From positions 1,302,001 to 1,366,000 of the forward strand of contig BPUI01000002.1 in NCBI GenBank assembly GCA_019973575.1: DNA of 64,000 nucleotides, in the 5' to 3' direction. Positions 27,829-35,628 of this stretch are shown one piece after another. Both the position numbers and the translations under genes were made by a program. The DNA is from Gemmatimonadetes bacterium T265 (GTDB lineage Bacteria; Gemmatimonadota; Gemmatimonadetes; Gemmatimonadales; Gemmatimonadaceae). How positions within the stretch are numbered: position 1 is the first letter of the stretch; every line of letters begins with the position of its first letter. The notes beneath the pieces are model-generated. The model saw only the letters and a list, made by a program, of their open reading frames with translations. It did no database searches and was not told the DNA's origin.

Positions 27829-30312
27829 GTGGCTTCCGTTTCCCAACCGCTTCCGCGCGCCGCGGCGTCGCGCCCTCGCGCGGGCCGCGTTGCCGACGCG
27901 CGCGCGGAGTTCACGCCGTACGAGCCGCGCCGGGCCGGTTGGCTCGCGACGCTCGTATTCGCCGCGGCGTCGCTCCTGCTCGGCGCGCCGGCGCTCGTCG
28001 GCAAGTTCCTCGTTAACCCGCACAGCGATCAGTACATCGCCGGATACGCGTTCCGCGAGTTCGCCGCGGCGTCGCTGAAGCAGGGCGCAGGATTCCCGCT
28101 CTGGAACCCGTACCTGTTCGGCGGGATGCCGTACGTCGCGGCGATGCACGGCGACGAGTTCTATCCGCCGTCGCTCGTCCTCCGGTTCCTGCTGCCGACC
28201 GACGCGGCGATGACGTGGGGCTTCATCCTTCACGTGTTCCTCGCCGGGGCGTTCACGTACGCCTTCCTCCGCGGAGCGCTCCGCCTGTCATTCTTTCCGG
28301 CGCTCATCGGCGGGCTCGCGTACATGCTCGGCGGGAACGTGGCCGGACTCGTCTCCCCGGGGCACGACGGCAAGTTGTACCTGGCGGCGCTCCTTCCCCT
28401 GGTGCTGCTCCTCGTGCATCGGCTCGTGGTGAACGGGCGCGCGTGGGCGGCCGGGGCGCTCGGCCTCGCGATCACCTTCGCGGTGCTGACCCCGCACCCG
28501 CAGCTCCTGCAGTACCTGCTCCTGCTGGCGGGCGCGTACGGCCTCTTCGCCGCGTTCGGACGCACGGACTCCGATGACGCGCGTCTGCAACGTGGAACCG
28601 CGGTACGGCGGCTCGCCGCCGCGGCCGGAGCGGTCGTGCTCGGCTTCCTCGGCAGCGCCGTGCAATACTGGCCGGTGTTCGAATACACCCCGTGGTCGCC
28701 GCGGGCGGGGGGGAAGGGATACGAGCATGCGATTTCGTACTCCATGCCGCCCGAAGAGCTGATCAACACATACGTCCCCGAATTCTCGGGGATCCTCGAC
28801 CACTACACCGGCCGGAACCAGATCCACCTGCACAGCGAGTACATCGGTGCAGCGGTGCTGGTCCTCGCGACGATCGCGTTCGCCAGCCGCGGGTACTTAC
28901 GTCGCCAGCTCTGGTTTTGGATCGGGGCCTTCGCCATTGCGACGCTCTGGGCACTCGGCGGCTACACGCCGTTCTTCCAACTGATCTACGCGCTCGTGCC
29001 CGGTACGAAGTTCTTCCGTGCGCCCAGCACGATGCTCTACATCGTGTCGTTCTGCACGGCCCTCTTTGCGGCGCTCGGCGCGCAGGTCGCCCTCAGTCGT
29101 CCGATCGCGCGGCGGTACATGATCCCGTGGAGTGCAGTCGGCGTCGGGGTCGCGTTGCTCGCGACCTCGGGGGCCTTGTCGAACCTCGCAGCCGATTTCG
29201 TCTTCCGCCCGGAGTACGCGCCGCTCGTCGACGAGAACAAGACGGCACTCACGCTCGGCGCCTGGCGCGCGTTGCTAATGGTCGGGTTCGCCACAGCCGG
29301 GTTGTTAATCGCCGCCACCGGTCGCGTCCGACAGGCGGGGATCGTGCTCTCGGCGACTGTCGCACTCGACCTCTGGTCAGTCGGGCGCCGTTACTGGCAG
29401 TTCTCGCCGCCCGCGGCTCAGCTCTTCGCGAGCGATCCCGTCATCGAATACCTGCAGCGCGTTCCGCAACCCGGGCGCGTCGCGCCGCTGGCGACCGGTG
29501 ACCAGGTGGCGAGCGACCCGTACTTTGGCGGCGGTGACGGGCGCGCCGACGGCCTAATGGTGCATCGGATTCGAAGTGTCGCGGGGTACCACGGCAACGA
29601 GCTCGGACGCTACCTGTCCTTCAGCGGTTGGCCGGAGAGCGACAACCCCGGTGACTGGCCACATCAGGTCGCGAACCCGAACTTCGCGCGTCTCAGCAAC
29701 TTACAGTTCATCTACTCGAACGCGTCTCAACCGCCGATCCCCGGCATGCAGCTGGTCGCCGGCCCGGCGCGGAACGTCGGCGGGAACATGGTCTATCTGT
29801 ACCGCTTCCCGGAGGACAACCCGCTCGCCTGGGTGACGCCGATCGCGGTGAAGGCGCCGGACGACAACGTACTCGCTACGGTGCTCGACCCGCGGTTCGA
29901 CGTCCGACGGGCGGCCCTTTTCGACACGGCCGCGCAGGTGAGCGCGCAACCCGTTCCGGGGCAACTACCAGCGCCGCTCAATCTCACGACGCGCGTAACG
30001 CGCTACGCGCCAGGGCAGATCGACCTCGTGCTGAGCGCGCCGGCGCCGGCCGGCGCTTCGCTCGTCGTCTCGGAGAACTACTACCCGGGGTGGACCGCGA
30101 CCGTCGACGGACGACCCGCTGCCGTCGGTCGAGCCGACTACGTCCTGACCGGCGTGTCGCTGCCGGCCGGCGCACGGAACGTTTCGCTCCGGTTCACGAG
30201 CCCGCGCTTCCAAACCGGCCTGCTCGTCAGCGCGGCGGCCGTCGCCCTGTCGTTCGCGGCGTTTGGCGCCGGGCTCGTCGTCCAGCGTCGGCGCGGGCCG
30301 AGCCCGAGCTGA
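27829..30312 (+). CDS. YfhO-like large membrane protein
   Basis: An 827-residue protein of the YfhO family (GT-C-like membrane fold). About 12 hydrophobic helices cover residues 40-530, with an early extracytoplasmic loop SDQYIAGYAFREFAAASLKQG and FPLWNPYLFGGMP. A large soluble domain (about 530-790) precedes a final helix. In Gram-positive relatives YfhO decorates teichoic acids; here a surface-glycan glycosylation role is likely but unproven. A 57-base gap without terminator separates it from the flippase-like gene. The codons are less extreme in GC than its neighbours. Confidence 0.75.
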   Translation: MASVSQPLPRAAASRPRAGRVADARAEFTPYEPRRAGWLATLVFAAASLLLGAPALVGKFLVNPHSDQYIAGYAFREFAAASLKQGAGFPLWNPYLFGGMPYVAAMHGDEFYPPSLVLRFLLPTDAAMTWGFILHVFLAGAFTYAFLRGALRLSFFPALIGGLAYMLGGNVAGLVSPGHDGKLYLAALLPLVLLLVHRLVVNGRAWAAGALGLAITFAVLTPHPQLLQYLLLLAGAYGLFAAFGRTDSDDARLQRGTAVRRLAAAAGAVVLGFLGSAVQYWPVFEYTPWSPRAGGKGYEHAISYSMPPEELINTYVPEFSGILDHYTGRNQIHLHSEYIGAAVLVLATIAFASRGYLRRQLWFWIGAFAIATLWALGGYTPFFQLIYALVPGTKFFRAPSTMLYIVSFCTALFAALGAQVALSRPIARRYMIPWSAVGVGVALLATSGALSNLAADFVFRPEYAPLVDENKTALTLGAWRALLMVGFATAGLLIAATGRVRQAGIVLSATVALDLWSVGRRYWQFSPPAAQLFASDPVIEYLQRVPQPGRVAPLATGDQVASDPYFGGGDGRADGLMVHRIRSVAGYHGNELGRYLSFSGWPESDNPGDWPHQVANPNFARLSNLQFIYSNASQPPIPGMQLVAGPARNVGGNMVYLYRFPEDNPLAWVTPIAVKAPDDNVLATVLDPRFDVRRAALFDTAAQVSAQPVPGQLPAPLNLTTRVTRYAPGQIDLVLSAPAPAGASLVVSENYYPGWTATVDGRPAAVGRADYVLTGVSLPAGARNVSLRFTSPRFQTGLLVSAAAVALSFAAFGAGLVVQRRRGPSPS

Positions 30313-30322
30313 CCGCGCGGTC

Positions 30323-31210
30323 GTGTCCGAAATCGACGAGCTGCCGCCGGCATCACCGACGGACGCGACCCGCGCGCGGACCCCGGCGCATGCCTACCGC
30401 GCGCTCCGGCCCCCGCGCGACGTTGCGGCGCCGGTGCTGCGCGCCAGTCGGGTCACGCGATCCGGGACCGCCGAGCGCGGCGCGCACGACCGCGGCGTGG
30501 TGATCATTCCCACCTACAACGAACGCGAAAACGTTCGCCGCATCGTCGCCGACGTGCTCCACGAAAGCGAGCGGCTCGACGTCCTGATCGTCGACGACGG
30601 CTCGCCCGACGGGACGGGCGAGATCGCGGATGCGCTCGCGGTCGAGTACGCGCCGCGCGTTCACGTGGTCCACCGGGCAGGGAAGTTCGGGCTCGGCACC
30701 GCGTACGTCGCGGGGTTCCGCTGGGCACTGGAGCGCGACTACGCGCTCGTCTTCGAAATGGACGCGGACTTCTCGCACGACCCGTCGCACCTGCCGCAGT
30801 TCCTCGCCGCGGCCGACGCGGGCGCCGACGTCGTGCTCGGCTCGCGCTACCAGGGCGGGAAGGTCACGGTCGTGAACTGGCCGATCAGCCGCCTGATCCT
30901 CAGCTACGGCGCGAACCTGTACGCGCGCGCCGTCACGGGCCTACCGGTGTACGACGCCACGGGCGGCTACAAGTGCTTCCGTCGCGAGGTCCTCGCGGCG
31001 CTCGACCTCGCGGACGTGCGGTCGAACGGGTACGCGTTCCAGATCGAGATGAGCTACCGGGCGTGGCTTCACGGGTTCAAGCTCGCCGAGATCCCAATCG
31101 TGTTCGTGGACCGGACTGAAGGACAGAGCAAGATGTCGCGCGCGATCGTGCGCGAGGCGATCTGGATGGTATGGCGCCTTCGCTGGTGGGCGCTCCGGGG
31201 CCGGTTGTGA
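30323..31210 (+). CDS. Dolichol-phosphate mannosyltransferase-like GT2
   Basis: A 295-residue GT2 enzyme. After about 55 disordered Pro/Arg-rich residues, the catalytic domain shows VVIIPTYNERENV, LIVDDGSPDGTGEIAD and EMDADFSHDPSHLP, the DPM1 hallmark motifs. No C-terminal helices, as in the soluble DPM1 type. It likely charges a polyprenyl phosphate with a sugar that the YfhO-like GT-C protein upstream could use. The start at GTG 30323 lies ten bases after the previous stop; its stop overlaps dapF. Confidence 0.85.
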   Translation: MSEIDELPPASPTDATRARTPAHAYRALRPPRDVAAPVLRASRVTRSGTAERGAHDRGVVIIPTYNERENVRRIVADVLHESERLDVLIVDDGSPDGTGEIADALAVEYAPRVHVVHRAGKFGLGTAYVAGFRWALERDYALVFEMDADFSHDPSHLPQFLAAADAGADVVLGSRYQGGKVTVVNWPISRLILSYGANLYARAVTGLPVYDATGGYKCFRREVLAALDLADVRSNGYAFQIEMSYRAWLHGFKLAEIPIVFVDRTEGQSKMSRAIVREAIWMVWRLRWWALRGRL

Positions 31211-32076
31211 GCGGGGCAGGGGACCACCTCTACGCGTCGCTCGCCGGGCGCGCGTTCTACAAGCTCACCGGCTCGGGGAACGACTTCGTGTTCTTCGACG
31301 AGCGCGCCGGATCGGACGTCGGCGGCAACTCGGCGGCGCTCCGCACGCCGGAGGTCATCGCCGCGGTGTGTGATCGAAGAAACGGGATCGGCGCTGACGG
31401 CGTGGTATTCCTGGAGGTCGCGGACTCGGCCGAGGTTCAGATCGCGTACTACAACCGCGACGGCAGCCGGGCGGCGCTGTGCGGGAACGCCACCCTGTGC
31501 ACCGCGCGGCTCGCCGCGGTGCTCGGTGCGGTGCCGGACCCGCGCGCCCCGTTCGTCGTCGCGACCGACGCGGGGCGAATCGAAGCGCGGGTCGACGGGT
31601 CCGCGGATCCCGTGATCGCGCTCGGACCGGTGCGCGACGTCGCCGCGATCGCGCCCGGTGCGGTCCCCGAATCGGGGGAGCGTGCGATCGGGTACGCGCT
31701 GGCCGGGGTTCCGCACCTCGTCGTCCTAGTCGACGACGTGGACCGTGTTCCGGTCGACGCCCGCGGGGCCGCGCTCCGCGCGCCGACGAACGACCGTCCG
31801 GACGGTGCGAACGTGAACTGGGTGGCGCCGGTCGGAGATCGGTGGCGGATGCGGACCTTCGAGCGGGGCGTCGAGGGCGAGACGCTCGCGTGCGGGACCG
31901 GCGCGGTCGCGACGGCGACCTTGATCGCGCAATGGACGGGGTCCACGAGCCCGGTCGTGCTCGTGACGTCGTCGGGTCGAGCGGTCGAGGTCACGCCGAC
32001 GACGGAGGACGGCGGGGCGGCGTTACTGGCGGGCGAGGGTCGGTTGGTCTTTGCCGGGCGTCTCGCGGCTTTGTGA
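31207..32076 (+). CDS. dapF: Diaminopimelate epimerase
   Basis: A 289-residue epimerase that converts LL- to meso-diaminopimelate for lysine and peptidoglycan. The N-terminal YKLTGSGNDFVFFDE motif, the first catalytic Cys92 in ALCGNATLC and the second Cys229 in ETLACGTGAVATA are present. Oddity: the usual CGNGxRC around the first cysteine is CGNATLC here. Start chosen at GTG 31207, overlapping the previous TGA; a start 36 bases earlier is possible. It faces a convergent gene across the dif-containing spacer. Confidence 0.92.
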   Translation: MSGAGDHLYASLAGRAFYKLTGSGNDFVFFDERAGSDVGGNSAALRTPEVIAAVCDRRNGIGADGVVFLEVADSAEVQIAYYNRDGSRAALCGNATLCTARLAAVLGAVPDPRAPFVVATDAGRIEARVDGSADPVIALGPVRDVAAIAPGAVPESGERAIGYALAGVPHLVVLVDDVDRVPVDARGAALRAPTNDRPDGANVNWVAPVGDRWRMRTFERGVEGETLACGTGAVATATLIAQWTGSTSPVVLVTSSGRAVEVTPTTEDGGAALLAGEGRLVFAGRLAAL

Positions 32077-32224
32077 ACCCGGTCGGCGCGGACTTCGGAC
32101 GCGCGACCGTCGAGAACGATGTAAGTCTGCAGACTATAACGGATTAGCGCACGCTATCCACAATTATCCACGGCTCTTAGTTTACATAACACATATTATG
32201 TATTATCGTCGCGGGCGCGGGCGG
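32077..32224. other. AT-rich intergenic island between convergent genes
   Basis: This 148-base spacer is strikingly AT-rich for this genome. It holds a 12-bp perfect palindrome AGTCTGCAGACT (32124-32135), two TATCCAC copies one helical turn apart (32154-32172) and the dif-like site (32179-32206). No coding sequence is seen. Confidence 0.7.
32179..32206 (-). other. dif: Probable chromosome dimer resolution site dif
   Basis: Read on the minus strand, the 28 bp divide into an 11-base XerC-side arm ATAATACATAA, a 6-base centre TATGTG and an 11-base XerD-side arm TTATGTAAACT. The XerD arm equals the one I recall for the Bacillus subtilis dif site and matches 9 of 11 bases of the E. coli arm; the inner CATAA/TTATG core is the conserved Xer dyad. 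It sits in a short AT-rich spacer between convergent genes. A Xer recombinase gene is present at 10109. No search was run. Confidence 0.72.
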
Positions 32225-32914
32225 TCACCTCGCACGCGCGTTCAACTCGCCGACGCGCACCCGGGCTTCGTCCGCCACCCCGCGCGCGCCGGTGTCGACC
32301 AGCGTTTGCCAGACCCGCCGCGCGTTTGCCAAATCGCCTGCTCCCTCGTACGCGCGCGCGGCGTCTCCGAGCAGCGCTGCCCGCGCGTCCGGCCCGGCGT
32401 CCGTCGCGAGCCGCTCGAACACCACGGCCGCCGCCTTCGGACGTCCGGCCCCCTCCTCCCCAACGGCGCGCAACCGTTCGGTCGCCTCGCGCCAGTCCGC
32501 CGGCACCGAGCCGCTGCCCAGCACCCGCAGCCCGTCCGCGTATTTCTGCTGGTCGTAGTACGATTGCGCGAGCAACAGGCGCGCGTGCGCGCCGGCCGGC
32601 GTATCGCCGTACCGCCCGGACACCTGCTGCAACGCCTGGGCGGCCCCGGGATCCCCTTGAGCAAATCTCGCCTCCGCCTCGTACAGCGCGCGGTCGGCTC
32701 GCTCCGCACTCGCCTGCGACGACGCCCGCCACGCGAAGGCAGCCCCGATCGCGACCACCGCGACGAGTGCCGCGCCGCCGACCGCGCGCCCGTTGTGTTC
32801 CAGCCACGCGGCCGCGGAGTCGCCCGACGACCGCGCCGTCGGCACGCCGATCGGGCGCGGCGCGGGCGTGGTGTCGGCGACGTCGTAGCTGGGTGCGGTC
32901 GGCGGGACGGTCAT
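32225..32914 (-). CDS. Membrane-anchored TPR-like protein (YfgM-like)
   Basis: About 229 residues from ATG 32914: a disordered Pro/Ser-rich N-terminus, one TM helix (VGGAALVAVVAIGAAFAWRA) and helical repeats resembling tetratricopeptide units (ARLLLAQSYYDQQKYADGLRVL, ARAAYEGAGDLANARRVWQTLV). The layout resembles YfgM/TPR_21 envelope proteins that assist periplasmic folding. The longer frame starting at 33034 was rejected because it would run through the tRNA fragment. It is convergent with dapF. Function is inferred only from the fold. Confidence 0.65.
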   Translation of the reverse strand: MTVPPTAPSYDVADTTPAPRPIGVPTARSSGDSAAAWLEHNGRAVGGAALVAVVAIGAAFAWRASSQASAERADRALYEAEARFAQGDPGAAQALQQVSGRYGDTPAGAHARLLLAQSYYDQQKYADGLRVLGSGSVPADWREATERLRAVGEEGAGRPKAAAVVFERLATDAGPDARAALLGDAARAYEGAGDLANARRVWQTLVDTGARGVADEARVRVGELNARAR

Positions 32915-32957
32915 CGGTTCGGAGACGGGTGTGTGCTCGCGCGAAGACGACGCGCGA

Positions 32958-32997
32958 CGCCCCCGGCAGGACTCGAACCTGCGGCCAACGGTTTCGG
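32958..32997 (-). other. 3' half of a tRNA, probably tRNA-Arg(CCG): prophage attL core
   Basis: On the minus strand the segment reads, in correct register, CCGAA (34-38 of the anticodon loop), ACCGT (3' anticodon stem), a 5-base variable loop TGGCC, T-stem GCAGG, T-loop TTCGAGT, CCTGC, then CGGGGGC of the acceptor stem and a G discriminator; no CCA follows. Position 33 is G instead of the invariant T, and no 5' half (GCCCCCG acceptor strand, D-arm) lies upstream. Identity to a tRNA thus stops at the anticodon, as when a phage integrates there. The Arg(CCG) identity is inferred from the loop. Confidence 0.75.
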
Positions 32998-33324
32998 CAA
33001 ATCGCCCGAATCGCGCCAAGTAGCGACGGGACAAGAGCTTAGCGCGCGCGATTTAGCGCCGCAACCCCCCGTTTTCGCCGATTCTGGCGATTCCTCCCGC
33101 AACCGAGCCGCAACTCGGCAGGACGCCGCAGGCGCGCCGACGCCGGACATCCACCGCGGCCTGCACCGCGCGACGGCGCTCGTTGCGGAGGCCGCGCGGC
33201 TGCTCCGGGATCCCGACCCGGCCGCGGCGATCGCCGCCATGCGCGGCGCCGCCGCCATCGCCCGCCACCAGGCCGACGCGCTCGACGCGGTCGTCGCGCG
33301 GCTGACACCGGCGGGAGGTGCCGC
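32998..33324. other. Left prophage end, largely noncoding; possible small ORF
   Basis: No integrase or regulator is encoded here. There are TTAGCGC direct repeats near 33039 and 33053, a CCGAG/CTCGG hairpin near 33099-33117 and a CGCC/GGCG dyad near 33077-33090, which could be integrase arm or regulatory sites. An open frame ends at the TGA 33326-33328, overlapping the next GTG. It encodes an Ala-rich helix, but has no ATG/GTG/TTG until 33239, which would leave only 29 residues. Confidence 0.4.
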
Positions 33325-33627
33325 GTGAGCGCCGCGCTCCAGGAAGCCGCCCCTACCCCGCGGCACCCCTCGCCCGACCCGCGCCAGAACGCCGGGCGGT
33401 ACCCGAGCACCCCGCTCGGCGAGCGGATGCGCGAGGTGATGTCGGCGCTACAGCGCGCCTCGCACGCGGTCTGGTCGGGCTCGTTCGACGCGGACGGGGG
33501 CGACCACGAGGCGGCGGCGCGGCTGCTCGCCGAGGGGTGGGCGCACGTCGAGCGCGTGCGGGCCGAGGCGGATGCGTTAGCGATCGCCCTCGCGCTGCCG
33601 CATGGGGGGGAGGCGGCGCATGCTTGA
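33325..33627 (+). CDS. Small phage protein of unknown function
   Basis: A 100-residue protein without recognisable domain. Residues 1-35 are Pro-rich and disordered; residues about 33-90 look helical (LGERMREVMSALQRASHAVWSGSF, HEAAARLLAEGWAHVERVRAEADALAIALAL). The GTG start overlaps an upstream TGA, and its end overlaps the start of the J-domain gene, so it belongs to the early phage operon. It may be an accessory or regulatory protein; nothing more can be said. Confidence 0.6.
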   Translation: MSAALQEAAPTPRHPSPDPRQNAGRYPSTPLGERMREVMSALQRASHAVWSGSFDADGGDHEAAARLLAEGWAHVERVRAEADALAIALALPHGGEAAHA

Positions 33628-34270
33628 GTACCGCATCACGCCGCTGCCGCCCGTCTGGCCCGGGAAGAGCACGCCGGTGTATCAGCGGACCCGCGCGCCG
33701 TTCAAGACGCTCGAGACGCGGGCGCTCGCGCTGCTCGAGCGCGAGATCCGCATGCTGGGCGGGAAGCGCGTCGAGATCGCGGTCGACGCGGAGCCCCGGT
33801 ACATCCGGCAGGACGGGCAGCTCCGCGCCGACGCGCGGCCGAAGTCGCCGGCCGTGGTCGTGTCGTTCGACGTCCCCGAGGGGAAGCTGACGACGCGGCT
33901 GCAGTTCCCGGCCGACCAGTTCGCGCACTGGTGGTCGAACGTGGACGCGGTCGCGCGCGCGCTCGAGGCGCTCCGCCTGGTCGACCGCTACGGGGTGCAG
34001 CAGGGGCGGCAGTACTCGGGCTACAGGGCGCTGCCCTCGTCGACGGCGCCGACGCAGACCGCGGACGTCGCGGCCGGCGTGATCGCCTCGGCGCTCGACC
34101 TCCCCGGGGCACGGGCCGACATCCTCCGCGACGCCACGGTCGCGAAGCGCGCGATCGTGCGCGCGCGGGCCGCGACGCACCCGGACGCGAACGGCGGGGC
34201 GCGCGCGGCGTACGACGCCGTCGACGCGGCGGCGGCCGTGCTCACGAAGCACCACGGCGGTGCCTCGTGA
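33620..34270 (+). CDS. Phage J-domain-containing protein
   Basis: A 216-residue protein. Residues 1-140 form a conserved module (WPGKSTPVYQRTRAPF, ADARPKSPAVVVSFDVPEGK, FADHWW-type segment, ALEALRLVDRYGVQQGRQYSGYRALP) found, as far as I recall, in many actinobacterial and phage proteins annotated as J-domain proteins. The C-terminal part is a compact J-like helix pair around HPDANGG, carrying the HPD tripeptide needed to stimulate Hsp70. It could recruit host DnaK for replication or assembly. The ATG at 33620 overlaps the preceding gene. Function inferred from family. Confidence 0.75.
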   Translation: MLEYRITPLPPVWPGKSTPVYQRTRAPFKTLETRALALLEREIRMLGGKRVEIAVDAEPRYIRQDGQLRADARPKSPAVVVSFDVPEGKLTTRLQFPADQFAHWWSNVDAVARALEALRLVDRYGVQQGRQYSGYRALPSSTAPTQTADVAAGVIASALDLPGARADILRDATVAKRAIVRARAATHPDANGGARAAYDAVDAAAAVLTKHHGGAS

Positions 34271-34557
34271 GCGGCACCCTACCCCCGTCCGGCCCCATCC
34301 CGCCGCTCGGCCCCGATCCCCTCGACCCCGCGACCTACCCAGCCGAACCGTCGGCCGACGACGCGCGTGCGGCCGAGATCGCGGCGCGACTCGAAGGGGA
34401 TGGGCGCGGGTACCTGCTGCCCGGCGCGTGGGCGACGTACGACACGCGCGCGATGCGCACGGACGTCGCCTGGCTCCTCGAGCGGTATCGCCACCAGCGC
34501 ACCGAGCTCGCGCAGCTCGCCGTCCTCGCCAACGACCGAGGGCCGGCCGATGTGTGA
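34267..34557 (+). CDS. Small phage protein of unknown function
   Basis: A 96-residue protein: a Pro-rich N-terminus (residues 1-25), then a helical C-terminal half (DDARAAEIAARLEGDG, TDVAWLLERYRHQRTELAQLAVLAN) that may form a coiled coil. The GTG start overlaps the J-domain gene (GTGA) and its stop lies inside the start of the next gene. No family recognised. Confidence 0.6.
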   Translation: MSGTLPPSGPIPPLGPDPLDPATYPAEPSADDARAAEIAARLEGDGRGYLLPGAWATYDTRAMRTDVAWLLERYRHQRTELAQLAVLANDRGPADV

Positions 34558-34834
34558 CCACGACGCCGACGCCCTCCTCGTCGCGTGCACGACGTGCCAG
34601 GCCGCGGTCGGCGCGCCGTGCACGCGCGCGCACGACCGCGCCCCGCGGCACCCGCACCGCCTGCGCGTCACGCGGGGCATCCTCTTCTCAGCCGGCGTGT
34701 TCGCGCGCCACCCGGCCAGCCCGACGGCCGGACGCGCGCGGCAGCGGCCGTTCGTCGCTGCGGCCCCGGTGGGCCCGGACGGCGCGCCCCTCGTCGACGG
34801 GATCACGGACGACGCGCCACGGGGGCGGGTGTGA
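34550..34834 (+). CDS. Phage zinc-finger protein
   Basis: A 94-residue protein starting MCDHDADALLVACTTCQAAVGAPCTRAHDRAPRH... in outline: Cys pairs CTTC and a following GAPC, then spaced histidines (HDR, HPHRLR). This CxxC-x6-C plus H pattern is common in small phage and actinobacterial zinc-ribbon proteins with CxxCxxxxGxPC. It probably binds zinc and perhaps nucleic acid. It overlaps both neighbours and precedes the methyltransferase. Confidence 0.65.
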   Translation: MCDHDADALLVACTTCQAAVGAPCTRAHDRAPRHPHRLRVTRGILFSAGVFARHPASPTAGRARQRPFVAAAPVGPDGAPLVDGITDDAPRGRV

Positions 34835-35628
34835 GCGCGCCCCGGATCTACTACTCCGATCGGGCGATCGAGCTCTGGCACGGCGATGCGCTCCGAGTAC
34901 TCGACGCTCTGGTACCCGCGTCGGTCGACGCGCTCATCACCGACCCGCCGTACTCATCGGGCGGGTTCACGCGCGGCGATCGCGTGCTCGAGGTGCACAC
35001 CAAATACGTGACGAGTGGGACGGTGCAAGGCGGCCGCGGCGCGGCCGCCTTCGCGGGCGACAACCGCGACGCGCGCAGCTACCTGGCGTGGTGCACCCTC
35101 TGGCTCGGGGCCGCCCTCCCCGCCCTCAAGCCAGGCGGCCTCGTCGCGCTCTTCACGGACTGGCGGCAGCTGCCCGCGACGATCGACGCCTTGCAAACGG
35201 GCGGGTTCGTGTGGCGCGGGATCGTGCCCTGGTATAAGCGCGACGCGCGTCCACAGCGAGGACGGTTCACCAACGCGTGCGAGTACGTGGTGTGGGGCAC
35301 GGCGGGCGCGCGACCGCTCGAGGGCGCCGTGTACCCCGGCTTCTACGACATCACGACGCCGCGGGCGGCGGTCCGGGAACACATTACCGAGAAGCCGATC
35401 GCGCTCATGCGCGCACTGCTCGCACCGGTACCGCACGAGGGCCGAGTACTCGACCCGTTCGTCGGCAGTGGGACGACGCTCGACGCCGCAAAGCAGCTCG
35501 GCCTGCAGGCGGTCGGGTGCGAGCTGGTCGAAGACTTCTGTGCAGTCACCGCGCGTCGCCTCGCCGAAGGATCGAAGGCGACACGAGCCGCCGGTACCCG
35601 AGATCTCTTCGCGGAGCCAGCCGCATGA
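34831..35628 (+). CDS. Phage DNA methyltransferase (N6-adenine or N4-cytosine, beta class)
   Basis: A 265-residue methyltransferase. The catalytic motif IV DPPY is at residues 38-41 and the AdoMet motif I DPFVGSGTT lies near residue 217, so motif IV precedes motif I as in beta-class enzymes. HITEKP just before motif I is typical for phage enzymes. No restriction gene adjoins it, so it is a solitary methylase that could protect phage DNA or mark host DNA. The recognition sequence cannot be read. The GTG start overlaps the zinc-finger gene. Confidence 0.88.
   Translation: MSAPRIYYSDRAIELWHGDALRVLDALVPASVDALITDPPYSSGGFTRGDRVLEVHTKYVTSGTVQGGRGAAAFAGDNRDARSYLAWCTLWLGAALPALKPGGLVALFTDWRQLPATIDALQTGGFVWRGIVPWYKRDARPQRGRFTNACEYVVWGTAGARPLEGAVYPGFYDITTPRAAVREHITEKPIALMRALLAPVPHEGRVLDPFVGSGTTLDAAKQLGLQAVGCELVEDFCAVTARRLAEGSKATRAAGTRDLFAEPAA

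Noticed and set aside
32124-32206. A chromosomal origin of replication because of the DnaA-box-like TATCCAC copies
   Set aside because: Only two imperfect boxes, no dnaA/dnaN or usual origin neighbours, and the adjacent dif-like dyad points to the terminus.
32225-33034. The TPR-like gene starting at 33034 on the minus strand
   Set aside because: The first 40 residues would be translated from the tRNA fragment and phage DNA; ATG 32914 gives a sensible N-terminus.
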